Shown: in pieces, positions 39,696 through 50,412 of the stretch
Numbering within the stretch: position 1 is the first letter of the stretch
Layout: each line of letters opens with the position of its first letter
DNA from: Mycolicibacterium tusciae JS617
GTDB lineage: Bacteria; Actinomycetota; Actinomycetes; Mycobacteriales; Mycobacteriaceae
Length of the DNA stretch: 64,000 bases
Reading direction: 5' to 3'
Assembly: GCF_000243415.2 (NCBI RefSeq)
Contig: NZ_KI912270.1
Location: forward strand, 1,240,001 to 1,304,000
Made by a program: the position numbers and the translations under genes
The notes under the pieces: generated by a model
Database searches by the model: none
What the model saw: the letters and a program-made list of their open reading frames with translations, nothing else
Told to the model about the DNA's origin: nothing

Positions 39696-41873
39696 ATGAT
39701 TGCCCTCGCCCCTCCCCGGCCGGCGCCCACCGCCGAGCCGGGACATCCGTCGCGCGACGCGCCCGCTGTCAAGCCTGCGCGCGCGTCGGAAGGCTATCGG
39801 CACGACCTCGACGGACTGCGTGGCGTCGCGATCCTGCTCGTCGCGGTTTTCCATGTGTGGTTCGGCCGCGTCTCCGGTGGTGTCGACGTTTTCCTCGCGC
39901 TGTCGGGATTCTTCTTCGGCGGCCGCCTGCTGCGCACCGCGATGACGCCCGGCGCATCGCTGTGGCCGGTCGGCGAGGTCACCCGGCTGGTTCGGCGGCT
40001 GCTGCCCGCTCTGGTGGTGGTGCTTGCCGCGGCCGCGGTGCTGACGATCCTCATTCAGCCCGAAACCCGTTGGGAGACATTCGCAGACCAAAGTCTGGCG
40101 AGCCTGGGCTACTACCAGAACTGGGAGTTGGCGCACACCGCCTCGGACTACCTTCGCGCCGGCGAGGCCGTCAGTCCGCTGCAGCACATCTGGTCGATGT
40201 CGGTGCAGGGCCAGTTCTACCTCGCCTTCCTCGCGCTGATCTTCGGGTGCGCCGTGCTGTTCCGCCGGATCTTCGGCCGCCACATGCGAATCGCGTTCAT
40301 CGTGCTGCTGAGCGCGTTGACGATAGCGTCGTTCGTCTACGCGATCTTCGCCCACAACGCCGATCAGGCCACCGCGTACTACAACAGCTTCGCGCGGGCA
40401 TGGGAGTTGCTCCTCGGCGCCCTGGTCGGCGCGCTGGTGACGAATCTTCGCTGGCCCATGTGGCTGCGGACGACGGCCGCCGTGATCGCGCTGGCCGCGA
40501 TCCTGGCCTGCGGCGCATTGCTCGACGGGGTCCATGAATTCCCAGGACCGTGGGCGCTGGTACCGGTCGGCGCGACGATGCTGTTCATCCTGTCCGCGGC
40601 GAACCGGGTGGCCGATCCGCATACCGGCGGCCGCATGCCCGCCCCCAACCGCGTGCTGGCCACTGCGCCGTTCGTCGCATTGGGCGCCATGGCGTACTCG
40701 CTGTACCTCTGGCACTGGCCGCTGCTGATCTTCTACCTGTCCTACACCGGGCATCCGCGCGTCAACTTTGTCGAGGGCGCTGTTGTGTTGGTGGTCTCCG
40801 GCGCGCTGGCGTGGCTGACCACGAAGTACGTCGAGGACCCGCTGCGCTATCGCACGCCGGCGTCATCGGCCCCGACCGTGCCGCTGCGCACTCGATTGCG
40901 CAGGCCGACGATGGCACTGGGCTCGGTGGTTGTCTTGCTGGCGGTGGCGTTGACGGCGACGTCGTTCACCTGGCGCGAGCACGTGACCATCGAACGTTCG
41001 ACAGGCAAAGAGCTATCCGGACTTTCGTCACGCGACTATCCCGGCGCCCGCGCGCTTCTCAACAAGGCCAAGGTGCCGAAGCTGCCCATGCGTCCGACGG
41101 TGCTCGAGGCCAGAAACGACCTCCCCCGCACCACCGAGGACGGCTGCATCAGCGACTTCGACAATGTCGGCGTCATCACATGCAACTACGGCGATGCTTC
41201 TGCCACCCGCACCATCGCCCTGGCGGGTGGTTCCCACGCCGAACACTGGATCTCCGCGCTGGACCTGCTCGGCCGGATGCACAACTTCAAGGTGGTCACC
41301 TATCTGAAGATGGGCTGCCCGTTGACCACCGACGAAGTCCCGCTCGTCATGGGCGACAACCGCCCCTACCCGAAGTGTCACGAGTGGAACGAGCGGGTCA
41401 TGGACAAGATCGTCGCCGACCGTCCCGACTACGTATTCACCACTGCGACGCGACCGTGGAACATCAAACCGGGCGACGTGATGCCGGCCAGCTACCTCGG
41501 CATCTGGCAGACGTTGTCCGACAACAATATTCCGATCCTCGCGATGCGCGACACCCCGTGGCTGGTACGCAACGGCCAGCCGTACTTCCCCGCCGACTGT
41601 CTGGCCGAAGGCGGCAACGCCGTCTCCTGCGGCGTCAAGCGTTCTGACGTACTGTCGCCCTATAACCCCACGCTTGACATCGTCGCGCGGTTCCCGTTGC
41701 TCAAGCCGCTGGATATGAGCGACGCCGTGTGCCGCAAGGACATCTGCCGCGCGGTAGAGGGAAATGTGTTGCTGTATCACGATGCTCATCACATCTCAAC
41801 GACCTACATGCGCACGATGACGTCTGAGCTCGGGCGGCAAATCGCGGGTGCCACCGGTTGGTGGGTCGAGTGA
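39696..41873 (+). CDS. Membrane acyltransferase (Acyl_transf_3) with C-terminal SGNH domain
   Basis: 725 aa from ATG 39696. Residues about 35-390 are an OafA/YrhL-type membrane acyltransferase with some ten helices; [20 protein letters not shown] carries the catalytic-type His/Arg region. After a last helix (about 405-425) an extracytoplasmic SGNH-hydrolase-like domain follows (about 440-725), with AGGSHAEHW as the nucleophile block and HDAHHIS as the late Asp/His block. Proteins of this design O-acylate surface polysaccharides or peptidoglycan; Rv1565c is the positional equivalent. The target is unknown. The stop overlaps the treX start (TGATG). Confidence 0.9.
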   Translation: MIALAPPRPAPTAEPGHPSRDAPAVKPARASEGYRHDLDGLRGVAILLVAVFHVWFGRVSGGVDVFLALSGFFFGGRLLRTAMTPGASLWPVGEVTRLVRRLLPALVVVLAAAAVLTILIQPETRWETFADQSLASLGYYQNWELAHTASDYLRAGEAVSPLQHIWSMSVQGQFYLAFLALIFGCAVLFRRIFGRHMRIAFIVLLSALTIASFVYAIFAHNADQATAYYNSFARAWELLLGALVGALVTNLRWPMWLRTTAAVIALAAILACGALLDGVHEFPGPWALVPVGATMLFILSAANRVADPHTGGRMPAPNRVLATAPFVALGAMAYSLYLWHWPLLIFYLSYTGHPRVNFVEGAVVLVVSGALAWLTTKYVEDPLRYRTPASSAPTVPLRTRLRRPTMALGSVVVLLAVALTATSFTWREHVTIERSTGKELSGLSSRDYPGARALLNKAKVPKLPMRPTVLEARNDLPRTTEDGCISDFDNVGVITCNYGDASATRTIALAGGSHAEHWISALDLLGRMHNFKVVTYLKMGCPLTTDEVPLVMGDNRPYPKCHEWNERVMDKIVADRPDYVFTTATRPWNIKPGDVMPASYLGIWQTLSDNNIPILAMRDTPWLVRNGQPYFPADCLAEGGNAVSCGVKRSDVLSPYNPTLDIVARFPLLKPLDMSDAVCRKDICRAVEGNVLLYHDAHHISTTYMRTMTSELGRQIAGATGWWVE

Positions 41874-44023
41874 TGGAATCCGACGCTCCGGCGTCGGTGC
41901 CCACCGTCTGGCCGGGGTCCGCCTATCCCCTGGGAGCCACATATGACGGTGCAGGCACGAACTTCTCCCTGTTCTCCGAAGTCGCCGATCGGGTGGAACT
42001 GTGCCTGATCGGTAAGGACGGCAGTGAGGAGCGCGTCAACCTCGACGAGGTCGACGGCTACGTCTGGCACTGCTATCTGCCCACAGTCACACCGGGGCAG
42101 CGCTACGGCTTCCGGGTGTACGGCTCGTGGGACCCGTCCGCGGGACATCGTTGCGATCCGAGCAAGCTGCTGCTCGACCCCTACGGGAAGTCCTTTTACG
42201 GCGACTTCGACTTCAGCCAGGCGCTGTTCTCCTACGACTTGAACGCCGAGGATCCGGCCAGCGGCGGGACGCCGCCGATGGTCGACTCGCTGGGCCACAC
42301 CATGACCAGCGTCGTGATCAACCCCTACTTCGACTGGGCATCCGATCGCGCGCCGCGCACCCCGTACCACGAGACCGTCATCTATGAGGCGCACGTCAAG
42401 GGCATGACGCAGACCCATCCCGGCATTCCAGAGGATATGCGCGGGACGTACGCAGGCCTCGCGCATCCGGTGATCATCGATCACCTCAGGTCGCTGAACG
42501 TCACCGCGATCGAACTCATGCCGGTGCACCAGTTCCTGCACGACCACCGACTGATCGACCTTGGACTACGAAACTATTGGGGCTACAACACTTTCGGATT
42601 CCTCGCGCCCCATTACGAATACGCGGCCAACAAGCACGCCGGTGGCGCCGTCGCGGAGTTCAAAGCGATGGTCCGGACCTTCCACGAGGCCGGCATCGAG
42701 GTGATCCTCGACGTCGTCTACAACCACACGGCCGAAGGCAACCACCTCGGGCCGACGATCAACATGCGCGGTATCGACAACGCCGCGTACTACCGGCTGA
42801 TGGACGACGACAAGCGGCTCTACCGCGACTTCACCGGCACCGGCAACAGCCTCAATCCCCGGCATCCGCACACCCTGCAGTTGATCATGGATTCGTTGCG
42901 CTACTGGGTCCTGGAGATGCACGTCGACGGATTCCGGTTCGACCTCGCGGCCGCGCTGGCCCGGGAGTTCTTCGAAGTCGACCGGCTGAGCGCATTCTTC
43001 GATCTCGTACAGCAGGACCCGGTGATCAGTCAGGTCAAGCTGATCGCCGAGCCATGGGACGTCGGCGAGGGCGGTTATCAGGTCGGCAATTTCCCAGGTT
43101 TGTGGACGGAATGGAACGGGAAGTATCGCGACACTGTGCGCGATTACTGGCGGGGCGAGCCCGCAACCCTTGGCGAATTCGCCTCCCGACTGACCGGATC
43201 GTCGGATCTGTACGAGGCGACCGGTCGGCGTCCCGGTGCGAGCATCAATTTCGTCACCTGCCACGACGGTTTCCCGCTTGCGGACCTGGTGTCATACAAC
43301 GAGAAGCACAACGAAGCCAACGGTGAGGACAACCGCGACGGCGAGAGCCACAACCGGTCGTGGAACTGTGGTGTCGAAGGACCGACCGACGACCCCGAGA
43401 TACTCGCACTCCGCGGCAAGCAGATGCGCAACATCATGGGCACGCTGATGCTCTCCCAGGGCACCCCGATGATCTCGCACGGCGATGAGATCGGGCGCAC
43501 ACAGCGGGGCAATAACAACGTCTACTGCCAGGACACCGAGATCTCCTGGATGGACTGGTCACTGTGCGAGAAAAACGCCGCCCAGTTCGAGTTCACCCGC
43601 AAGGTGACGAAGTTGCGCAGGAAGCATCCGGTTTTTCGGCGGCGCCGCTTCTTCGAGGGCACGCCCATCCGCACCGGCGACCAGGTCCGCGACATCGCAT
43701 GGCTGACGCCTGAGGGGAACGAGATGGCCCCCGAAGACTGGGGTTCGGGCCTGGATAAGTGCGTTGCCGTATTCCTCAACGGCGAAGCCATCAGCGCGCC
43801 CAACGAACGAGGCGAGCGCGTGGTCGACGACTCGTTCCTGCTCTGCTTCAACGCGCATAGCAACGCGGTGGATTTTTTCGCGCCTGGTTTGGGCTATGCC
43901 GCCCAGTGGACCGCGGCGATCGATACGGCCGACCCGGCGGGTGCCACCGAACTGGTGGTCGCCGCAGGCGAGAAACTCACGCTTGCGCCGAGGTCCCTGC
44001 TGGTGCTGCGTAAGACGGGGTAG
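41873..44023 (+). CDS. treX: Glycogen debranching enzyme TreX (GlgX family)
   Basis: 716 aa GH13 isoamylase-type enzyme that removes alpha-1,6 branches from glycogen, preparing chains for TreY and TreZ. N-terminal CBM48 region (YPLGATYDGAGTNFSLFS), then the GH13 barrel with DVVYNHTAEGN, DGFRFDLA (nucleophile Asp), AEPWDVG (acid Glu) and CHDGFPLADLVSYN. ATG 41873 overlaps the acyltransferase stop, and treY follows after 3 nt. Cytoplasmic. Confidence 0.96.
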   Translation: MESDAPASVPTVWPGSAYPLGATYDGAGTNFSLFSEVADRVELCLIGKDGSEERVNLDEVDGYVWHCYLPTVTPGQRYGFRVYGSWDPSAGHRCDPSKLLLDPYGKSFYGDFDFSQALFSYDLNAEDPASGGTPPMVDSLGHTMTSVVINPYFDWASDRAPRTPYHETVIYEAHVKGMTQTHPGIPEDMRGTYAGLAHPVIIDHLRSLNVTAIELMPVHQFLHDHRLIDLGLRNYWGYNTFGFLAPHYEYAANKHAGGAVAEFKAMVRTFHEAGIEVILDVVYNHTAEGNHLGPTINMRGIDNAAYYRLMDDDKRLYRDFTGTGNSLNPRHPHTLQLIMDSLRYWVLEMHVDGFRFDLAAALAREFFEVDRLSAFFDLVQQDPVISQVKLIAEPWDVGEGGYQVGNFPGLWTEWNGKYRDTVRDYWRGEPATLGEFASRLTGSSDLYEATGRRPGASINFVTCHDGFPLADLVSYNEKHNEANGEDNRDGESHNRSWNCGVEGPTDDPEILALRGKQMRNIMGTLMLSQGTPMISHGDEIGRTQRGNNNVYCQDTEISWMDWSLCEKNAAQFEFTRKVTKLRRKHPVFRRRRFFEGTPIRTGDQVRDIAWLTPEGNEMAPEDWGSGLDKCVAVFLNGEAISAPNERGERVVDDSFLLCFNAHSNAVDFFAPGLGYAAQWTAAIDTADPAGATELVVAAGEKLTLAPRSLLVLRKTG

Positions 44024-44026
44024 CGC

Positions 44027-46234
44027 ATGCGCCCCTTGTCGACATATCGACTGCAGATGCGCGGTGACTCGTTCACCTTCGCCGACGCCGAGAACCTGCT
44101 CGAGTACTTGGATGCACTGGGTGTATCGCACCTGTACCTGTCGCCGATCCTGACCGCGGCCAAGGGCTCGACGCACGGCTACGACGTCACCGATCCCCTG
44201 ACCGTCTCGGCGGCACTCGGCGGCGCCGAGGGGCTGGCACGGTTGTCGTCGGCGGCCCGCTCGCGCGGTATGGGCCTGATCGTGGACATCGTGCCCAACC
44301 ACGTCGGGGTGGACGATCCGCAGCAAAACGAGTGGTGGCGCGATGTGCTGACGCACGGCCGCGAGTCAAGGTATGCGTCCTATTTTGATATCGACTGGGA
44401 CCTGGATCCGCAAGGCCGGGTCGTGCTGCCGGTCCTTGGCGAGGACGGGGACGACGCGCCCGCAGGCTATCCCGCCGACAGCACGCACTATCGCGCCATC
44501 GGTTGGCGCAACGGAATCTGCGGCTATCGGCGGTTCTTCTCGATCACCTCGCTGGCCGGGCTGCGCCAGGAGGACCGAGAGGTCTTCGATGCGACTCACG
44601 CGGAGGTCAAACGCTGGTTCAGCGAGGGTCTCGTCGACGGAATCCGTATCGATCATCCGGACGGATTATCCGATCCCGCAGGATATCTCGTATGGTTGCG
44701 CGAGCTGGTGGGACCGCAGGCGTGGATCGTCGTCGAGAAGATCCTCGCCGTCGAGGAAGCTTTGGAACCTACGCTGCCCGTCGCCGGAACCACCGGCTAC
44801 GACGCACTGCGCGAGATCGGCGGAGTGTTCATCGACTCTGCCGGAGAAGCCCCCCTGACCGACCTGTTCGACTCCGCCGGGCCGGCCTACGACACCATGG
44901 GAGCCCTTGCCCGAAGGCTCAAGGCCGAAGCCGTGACCGACACCCTCAAGAGCGAACTCGCCCGCCTGTGCCGGACGATCACGGCGGCCACCGGCGCTGA
45001 GCACCCCGATATGCCCGACGCGGTGGCGGCGCTGTTGAGTCACATCGACGTCTACCGCTCTGACTACCGGGGGCTGTCGGTGGTGCTGCCCGTGGCATTC
45101 GCCGACGCCGGCACCGAACGTCCCGACCTCGCAGGGGCTTTCGCGCTCCTCGCATCGGCACTGGCCGTCAACAGAGAGACAAACGTCCGGTTGCAGCAGC
45201 TATGCGGCGCGGCGACCGCGAAGTCGATGGAAGACTGCCTGTTCTACCGCGACGCGCGACTGGTCTCGCTCAACGAGGTTGGTGGCGAGCCCCGCCGGTT
45301 CGGGGTCGGTGTGGCCGAGTTTCATCAACGTGCTGCGGTGCGCGCGAGCGACTGGCCACACGCGATGGTCGCCCTGACGACCCACGACACCAAGCGCGGT
45401 GAGGATGTGCGCGCCCGCATCGGGGTGCTGTCGCAGGTGCCGTCCCTGTGGGCAGAGCTCGTCGCAAAGTGGGCTTTGGCCACCCCACCGCCCGACGCGG
45501 CAACGGGACTGTTCCTGCTACAGAACATGTTTGGGGTGTGGCCGGTCGACGGCAAAATTGGTGACGAGCTGCGCGGGCGGTTGCACGCCTACGCCGAGAA
45601 GGCTATCCGCGAGGCGGCTTCGCACACCACGTGGAACGATCCGAACGACGAATTCGAGGGCGCGGTACACACATGGATCGACGCCGTGCTGGACGGCACC
45701 GTAGGCACCGAGATGACGTCGCTGCTGGCCCGGCTCGACCTTCATGCGCGTAGCGACGCCCTTGGCCAGAAACTGATCGCACTCACCGCACCCGGTGTTC
45801 CGGACATCTACCAGGGCACCGAATTGTGGGAGGACAGCCTGGTCGATCCTGACAATCGGCGGCCGGTCGACTACGGGACCCGTGCGAAAGCGCTCGAGGC
45901 GTTGCGCCATCCCAAGATTCGGGTCGTGGCGGCGGCCCTGCGGCTGCGGCGGGATCGCTCGGCGAGTTTCACCGACGGTGGCTACACGCCGCTAGGGGCA
46001 GATGGCCCGGCTGCCGACCATCTTGTGGCCTTTCTGCGCGGCGATGATGTGCTGACCGCCGTAAGCAGGCACACGGTGCTGCTGTCGGAGACCGGCTGGG
46101 GTGACACCACGGTGGTGCTTCCGGATGGCCAGTGGACCGACCGCATCTCCGGAACTCGATTCAGCGGCCGGGTCTTGGCCGTCGAGCTGTTCGCAGAGCT
46201 GCCGGTGGCGCTTCTGGAGCGCACCGATGGCTGA
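44027..46234 (+). CDS. treY: Maltooligosyl trehalose synthase
   Basis: 735 aa GH13 enzyme that rearranges the reducing-end alpha-1,4 bond of a maltodextrin into alpha,alpha-1,1. STYRLQMRGDSFTFADAENLLEYL (N-terminus), VDIVPNHVGVDD, DGIRIDHPDGL (nucleophile Asp, about residues 204-214), VEKILA (acid Glu) and TTHDTKRGEDVRARI are characteristic. The gene overlaps treZ by 8 nt. Confidence 0.96.
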   Translation: MRPLSTYRLQMRGDSFTFADAENLLEYLDALGVSHLYLSPILTAAKGSTHGYDVTDPLTVSAALGGAEGLARLSSAARSRGMGLIVDIVPNHVGVDDPQQNEWWRDVLTHGRESRYASYFDIDWDLDPQGRVVLPVLGEDGDDAPAGYPADSTHYRAIGWRNGICGYRRFFSITSLAGLRQEDREVFDATHAEVKRWFSEGLVDGIRIDHPDGLSDPAGYLVWLRELVGPQAWIVVEKILAVEEALEPTLPVAGTTGYDALREIGGVFIDSAGEAPLTDLFDSAGPAYDTMGALARRLKAEAVTDTLKSELARLCRTITAATGAEHPDMPDAVAALLSHIDVYRSDYRGLSVVLPVAFADAGTERPDLAGAFALLASALAVNRETNVRLQQLCGAATAKSMEDCLFYRDARLVSLNEVGGEPRRFGVGVAEFHQRAAVRASDWPHAMVALTTHDTKRGEDVRARIGVLSQVPSLWAELVAKWALATPPPDAATGLFLLQNMFGVWPVDGKIGDELRGRLHAYAEKAIREAASHTTWNDPNDEFEGAVHTWIDAVLDGTVGTEMTSLLARLDLHARSDALGQKLIALTAPGVPDIYQGTELWEDSLVDPDNRRPVDYGTRAKALEALRHPKIRVVAAALRLRRDRSASFTDGGYTPLGADGPAADHLVAFLRGDDVLTAVSRHTVLLSETGWGDTTVVLPDGQWTDRISGTRFSGRVLAVELFAELPVALLERTDG

Positions 46235-47978
46235 ATTCGCGGTGTGGGCGCCCATTCCTGAGCGGGTTCGTGTCGATGTGGACGGCACGCTGCACGAGAT
46301 GACGCGCGCCGACGACGGCTGGTGGCGGGCCGAGGTCGATGCCGGAACAGGTGCGCGCTACGGGTTCGTTCTCGACGACGACCCCACCGTGCTGCCGGAT
46401 CCGCGCTCCCCGCGACAACCCGACGGGGTGCATGCCCGCTCGGCACTCTGGCGGCCCGATGCCGGCGCATGGACCGACGACGACTGGACGGGCGCCTCGA
46501 TCGAGGGCCGGGTGATCTACGAACTGCACGTCGGTACGTTCACTGAGGGTGCGACCTTCGATTCGGCGATCGAAAAGCTGGATTATCTGGTGGATCTCGG
46601 TGTCGATTTCGTCGAAGTGATGCCGGTGAACGCCTTCGGCGGAACGCACGGCTGGGGCTACGACGGGGTGCTGTGGTATGCGGTGCACGAACCGTACGGC
46701 GGGCCCGACGCCCTGGTGCGATTCATCGACGCGTGTCATCGACGCGGCCTCGGTGTGCTGATCGACGCCGTGTTCAACCACCTCGGCCCCTCAGGGAATT
46801 ACCTGCCACGGTTCGGGCCATACCTGTCGTCGGGTAGCAATCCGTGGGGAGAGTCGATCAACATCTCCGGGCCCGATGCCGACGAAGTGCGGCGCTACAT
46901 CATCGAATGTGCGCTGCGCTGGATGCGCGACTTCCACGCAGACGGCTTGCGCCTGGACGCGGTGCACGCTCTCGTTGACACCACCGCCATTCACATTCTC
47001 GAGGAGCTTACGACCGAAACCGACGCGCTGGCACAGGAATTGGGCCGTCCGCTGTCGCTGATCGCCGAGAGTGACCTCAATGATCCACGCCTGATCACCC
47101 CGCGGGACCGCGGCGGTCTGGGTATGACAGCACAGTGGGACGACGATATCCACCACGCGATTCACGCCGCGGTGTCCGGCGAACGCCAGGGGTACTACTC
47201 GGATTTCGGCTCCCTGGAGGCGCTGGCGCAGACGTTGAAACACGGGTACTTCCATGCGGGCACGTATTCGTCTTTCCGGCACCGCAGACATGGGCGGCCG
47301 TTGGATACGGCGACCCTCCCCGCAACCCGGCTGTTGGCGTACACGCTGACCCATGACCAGGTGGGCAATCGCGCCTGCGGCGATCGCCCGTCGCAGAACC
47401 TCACCTTCGGTCAGTTGGCGGTCAAGGCGGCCCTGGCACTCGGATCGCCCTACACTGCAATGCTTTTCATGGGAGAGGAATGGGGATCGTCATCCCCGTT
47501 TCAGTTCTTCACGTCACATCCTGAGCCCGATCTGGCCCGAGCCACCGCCGAGGGCCGCAAGCGCGAGTTCGCCGAGCACGGTTGGGACGCCGACGAAATC
47601 CCCGACCCGCAGGACCCGGCCACCTACGAACGCTCCAAGCTGAACTGGGATGAGATCGACCAGGGCGAACACGGCCGGCTGCGCCGCGTGTATCAGCAGC
47701 TGATCGCGTTGCGGCACAACGAGCCCGACCTTGCCGACCCATGGCTGGACGGTATGCGCGTCGACTATGACGAGGAACGGCAGTGGATCGTGATGGAACG
47801 TGGGGCGTTGGCCATCGCCTGCAATCTCGGTAGCGAAGCCGTCGATATTCCCGTCACCGGCGAGGTCCTTCTGGCATGGGAGGAGGCGACGATCGGCACG
47901 AAATCGACGCGCATCGAAGGACATTCGTTCGCGATTGTCAAGTCACTATCCACAGCAGGCCGGCCTGTGGATAACTGA
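46227..47978 (+). CDS. treZ: Maltooligosyl trehalose trehalohydrolase
   Basis: 583 aa GH13 enzyme that releases free trehalose from the TreY product. FAVWAPIPERVRVDVDG (N-terminal beta domain), YELHVGTFTEGATF, AVFNHLGPSGNYL, DGLRLDAVHAL (nucleophile Asp, about residue 238), IAESDLNDP (acid Glu) and THDQVGNRACGDR are conserved. ATG 46227 overlaps the end of treY. Completes the treX-treY-treZ route. Confidence 0.96.
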   Translation: MAEFAVWAPIPERVRVDVDGTLHEMTRADDGWWRAEVDAGTGARYGFVLDDDPTVLPDPRSPRQPDGVHARSALWRPDAGAWTDDDWTGASIEGRVIYELHVGTFTEGATFDSAIEKLDYLVDLGVDFVEVMPVNAFGGTHGWGYDGVLWYAVHEPYGGPDALVRFIDACHRRGLGVLIDAVFNHLGPSGNYLPRFGPYLSSGSNPWGESINISGPDADEVRRYIIECALRWMRDFHADGLRLDAVHALVDTTAIHILEELTTETDALAQELGRPLSLIAESDLNDPRLITPRDRGGLGMTAQWDDDIHHAIHAAVSGERQGYYSDFGSLEALAQTLKHGYFHAGTYSSFRHRRHGRPLDTATLPATRLLAYTLTHDQVGNRACGDRPSQNLTFGQLAVKAALALGSPYTAMLFMGEEWGSSSPFQFFTSHPEPDLARATAEGRKREFAEHGWDADEIPDPQDPATYERSKLNWDEIDQGEHGRLRRVYQQLIALRHNEPDLADPWLDGMRVDYDEERQWIVMERGALAIACNLGSEAVDIPVTGEVLLAWEEATIGTKSTRIEGHSFAIVKSLSTAGRPVDN

Positions 47979-48014
47979 TTTCCGTCGAACCGGGGTTTGA
48001 CGCATCATTCGGGA

Positions 48015-48470
48015 ATGAGTCGTCGTGAGCTACTGCCCATTCCGCCGATCGAAACAGCGAACGACCCGGTGCACTCGGCAGCCGATCTGCGGCAGCGATG
48101 GCGGGCACTGATGGGTCCATTGGGCTTTGGCGAGCGGCTTCTGTGGATTGGTTTCGTCGGACCGGATCGCTGCATGATCAAGGCGATAAGCCAGGTTCCG
48201 TTGCGGGCGGCGGCGAATGCAGAGGTCGCCGAATCGGTCATGTCGGGGCTGCGCGACATGCTGTTGGATTTCCCGGAAGGCACCACGGTGGCCTGTCTCT
48301 TGACGCGGCCCGGCGTCGGTCCTGTTTCCCATCTGGACCGACAGTGGTCGACGTTGCTGAGCGGCGTTGCCGCCGAGTACGAGGTTCCGATCGAACCGAT
48401 CTTTCGCGCCAACGATGAGGCGTTAGTGCAGGTAGAACCATTGCTGGGAGCACGCAGCGCGGACGCCTAG
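48015..48470 (+). CDS. Conserved hypothetical protein
   Basis: 151 aa from ATG 48015 (MSRRELLPIPPIETANDPVHS). Soluble, no signal peptide or membrane helix, no motif I recognise. RWRALMGPLGFGERLLWIGFVGPDRCMIK suggests a compact mixed alpha/beta fold. It follows treZ at 36 nt on the same strand and is probably cotranscribed, but that does not reveal its job. The 129 bp after it (48471-48599), before the convergent ilvA stop, hold nothing I can identify. Confidence 0.7.
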   Translation: MSRRELLPIPPIETANDPVHSAADLRQRWRALMGPLGFGERLLWIGFVGPDRCMIKAISQVPLRAAANAEVAESVMSGLRDMLLDFPEGTTVACLLTRPGVGPVSHLDRQWSTLLSGVAAEYEVPIEPIFRANDEALVQVEPLLGARSADA

Positions 48471-48599
48471 TCGCTCGCATCGTCCCGGCGCCCGGCCAGA
48501 TACCGGGAGGACATGATCGCGCGCGGCGACATCATTGCGGCAGAGTCTCCTGGCCGCCTCGACGCGCCGCTGTGCCGGAATGGTCGTCGTCTCTCCGGC

Positions 48600-49880
48600 C
48601 TAAAGCAGGTAGCGATACGCGGGTGAACCTGGTTCCAAGGTTTCGACATGGATGTCGGATGCCCGCATCCGGGCGAGCAGACCGTCGAGATCGGCGGCCG
48701 AACCGAGTTCGACGCCCACCAGGGCTTCACCGGTTTCGCGGTTGTTGCGCTTGACGTACTCGAACAGCGTGATGTCGTCGTTGGGGCCTAGCACCGTGTC
48801 GAGGAACCTCCGCAGCGCTCCCGGCTCCTGCGGGAAGTCCACCAGAAAGTAGTGCTTGAGCCCGAGGTGCACCAGCGAACGCTCGAGCACCTCGCCGTAA
48901 CGGGAGACGTCGTTGTTGCCACCCGAAATCACGCACACCACAGTCGATCCCGGTTCGAGTTGCGCCTCCCTCACGGCGGCCACCGACAGCGCACCCGCGG
49001 GTTCGGCGATGATGCCCTCGTTCTGGTACAGGTCGAGCATCGCGGTACACACCGCGCCCGGGTCGGTGGTGGTGATCGAAACCATGTCGCCCGCCGCGGC
49101 CAACGCCGCATAGGTCAGCGCACCCGCACGGTTCACCGCCGCGCCGTCCACGAACTGGTCGACGTCGTCGAGAGTCACCGGGCCCCCCGCGGCCAACGCG
49201 GCGATCATCGCCGCCGCACCCGCCGGCTCGACACCGAGCACCGACGTATTCCTGGTGCGCTCGGCCAAATAGGTGGTGATACCTGCGATACAGCCGCCAC
49301 CCCCGACCGGAACGATGACCAGATCCGGTTCGTCGTCGAGTTGGTCGAGGATCTCGGCGGCGATGGTGCCCTGCCCGGCGATCGTACGCAGATCGTCGTA
49401 CGGCGGAACGAGCGTGGCGCCGGTGCGTGCGACGTCGTCGAGCGCGGCGGCTGCGGCCTCGTCGTACGTGCGACCGCCCACGATGAGCTCGATGAACTCG
49501 CGGCCGTGATAGCTGATCCGGTCGCGCTTCTGCTTGGGTGTCTTGGCGGGCACGTAGACGCGGCCGTGGATGCCCATCGACCGACAAGCCATCGCGAATC
49601 CCTGCGCATGGTTGCCCGCCGACGAGCACACGACGCCGGCGGCGATCTCCTCGTCAGACAGCTGCATCAGCAGGTTGTGGGCACCACGCAGCTTGTATGA
49701 GCGCACGGCCTGCTGGTCCTCGCGCTTCAGGTAGACGTTCGCGCCGGTGGCCTCGGACAGCCGCTCGCTGAACTGCAGCTCGCTGCGCAGGACCACTCCG
49801 GAAATTCGCTGAGCAGCCTCATCGATGTCGGCCGCGGACAGCGGCGACGTTCTGGAGCTTTGGCTCAGTTCAGCGGACAC
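48600..49880 (-). CDS. ilvA: Threonine ammonia-lyase
   Basis: 426 aa PLP enzyme converting threonine to 2-oxobutyrate for isoleucine. KREDQQAVRSYKLRGAHN (about residues 53-70) holds the PLP lysine; CSSAGNHAQGFA and VGGGGCIAG bind PLP. The C-terminal part (about 335-426; YFLVDFPQEPGALRRFLDTVLG) is a single ACT-like regulatory domain, the short form of the biosynthetic enzyme. GTG 49880. Confidence 0.95.
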   Translation of the reverse strand: MSAELSQSSRTSPLSAADIDEAAQRISGVVLRSELQFSERLSEATGANVYLKREDQQAVRSYKLRGAHNLLMQLSDEEIAAGVVCSSAGNHAQGFAMACRSMGIHGRVYVPAKTPKQKRDRISYHGREFIELIVGGRTYDEAAAAALDDVARTGATLVPPYDDLRTIAGQGTIAAEILDQLDDEPDLVIVPVGGGGCIAGITTYLAERTRNTSVLGVEPAGAAAMIAALAAGGPVTLDDVDQFVDGAAVNRAGALTYAALAAAGDMVSITTTDPGAVCTAMLDLYQNEGIIAEPAGALSVAAVREAQLEPGSTVVCVISGGNNDVSRYGEVLERSLVHLGLKHYFLVDFPQEPGALRRFLDTVLGPNDDITLFEYVKRNNRETGEALVGVELGSAADLDGLLARMRASDIHVETLEPGSPAYRYLL

Positions 49881-49909
49881 CGGTCAATGGTGCCACCAAC
49901 CTGCAGTTA

Positions 49910-50281
49910 TCAACTAACCGGGGTCAGCACGAACACCGGGATCTGCCGGTCGGTCTTGGTCTGATACTCCGCGTAGTCCGGCCACGCCTCGACCGCGCGC
50001 TCCCACCAGAGCGCCTTTTCGTCGCCGAAGACCTCGCGCGCCTCATAGTCCCTGCTCACAGCGCCGTCCTGCAACTCGACGCGAGGGTGCGCTTTGACGT
50101 TGAAGTACCAAACCGGGTGCTTCGGAGCCCCGCCCAGAGATGCCACGATCGCGTACTGGCCGTCATGCTCCACCCGCATCAGCGGGGTTTTGCGGATCTT
50201 GCCGGTCTTGGCGCCGATGGTGGTCAACAGGATGAGGGGCTTGTCCTTCATTTCGATGCCCTCGGTACTGCCCGACTCCAT
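49910..50281 (-). CDS. F420-type nitroreductase-family protein; N-terminus possibly lost or with unusual start
   Basis: 123 aa from ATG 50281 ([18 protein letters not shown]). [34 protein letters not shown] (about residues 18-51), [16 protein letters not shown] and [14 protein letters not shown] are the Ddn/DUF385 core. Upstream the same frame stays open to 50370 and reads like more of the protein ([24 protein letters not shown]), but it contains no ATG, GTG or TTG; only one CTG. So either a rare start is used or the true start was destroyed. Part of this upstream stretch is duplicated at 54598. Confidence 0.75.
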   Translation of the reverse strand: MESGSTEGIEMKDKPLILLTTIGAKTGKIRKTPLMRVEHDGQYAIVASLGGAPKHPVWYFNVKAHPRVELQDGAVSRDYEAREVFGDEKALWWERAVEAWPDYAEYQTKTDRQIPVFVLTPVS

Positions 50282-50321
50282 GATCTTGTCGGCGTGGTCG
50301 CGGACCCAGTCCCACGGGCTG

Positions 50322-50405
50322 GACCGCCGTGGGTTCAGGAAATCTGAAGGTTCTTTAGCCGGAACCCAGGGCTACGCTGACAGTTGAAGTGTTTCACCGT
50401 TCCGG
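50322..50405. repeat. Left copy of the segment shared with the tandem-duplication junction
   Basis: Closely matches 54598-54681: GACCGCCGTGGGTTCAGG at the start, then a 47-nt block bounded by CCGGAAC and GTTCCGG (50359-50405) that differs by one base between the copies. Here it forms the 5' side of the nitroreductase gene and the gap to the regulator. Confidence 0.85.
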
Positions 50406-50412
50406 TTGGCAT

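Noticed and set aside
39660..40754. 364-codon minus-strand frame opposite the acyltransferase
   Set aside because: Antisense shadow; the plus-strand protein has clear membrane and catalytic motifs.
50359..50405. 47-nt block bounded by CCGGAAC/GTTCCGG as a separate mobile element
   Set aside because: Its two near-identical copies are explained by the tandem duplication, with a partial third at 61012; no independent copies at unrelated sites are seen in this window.
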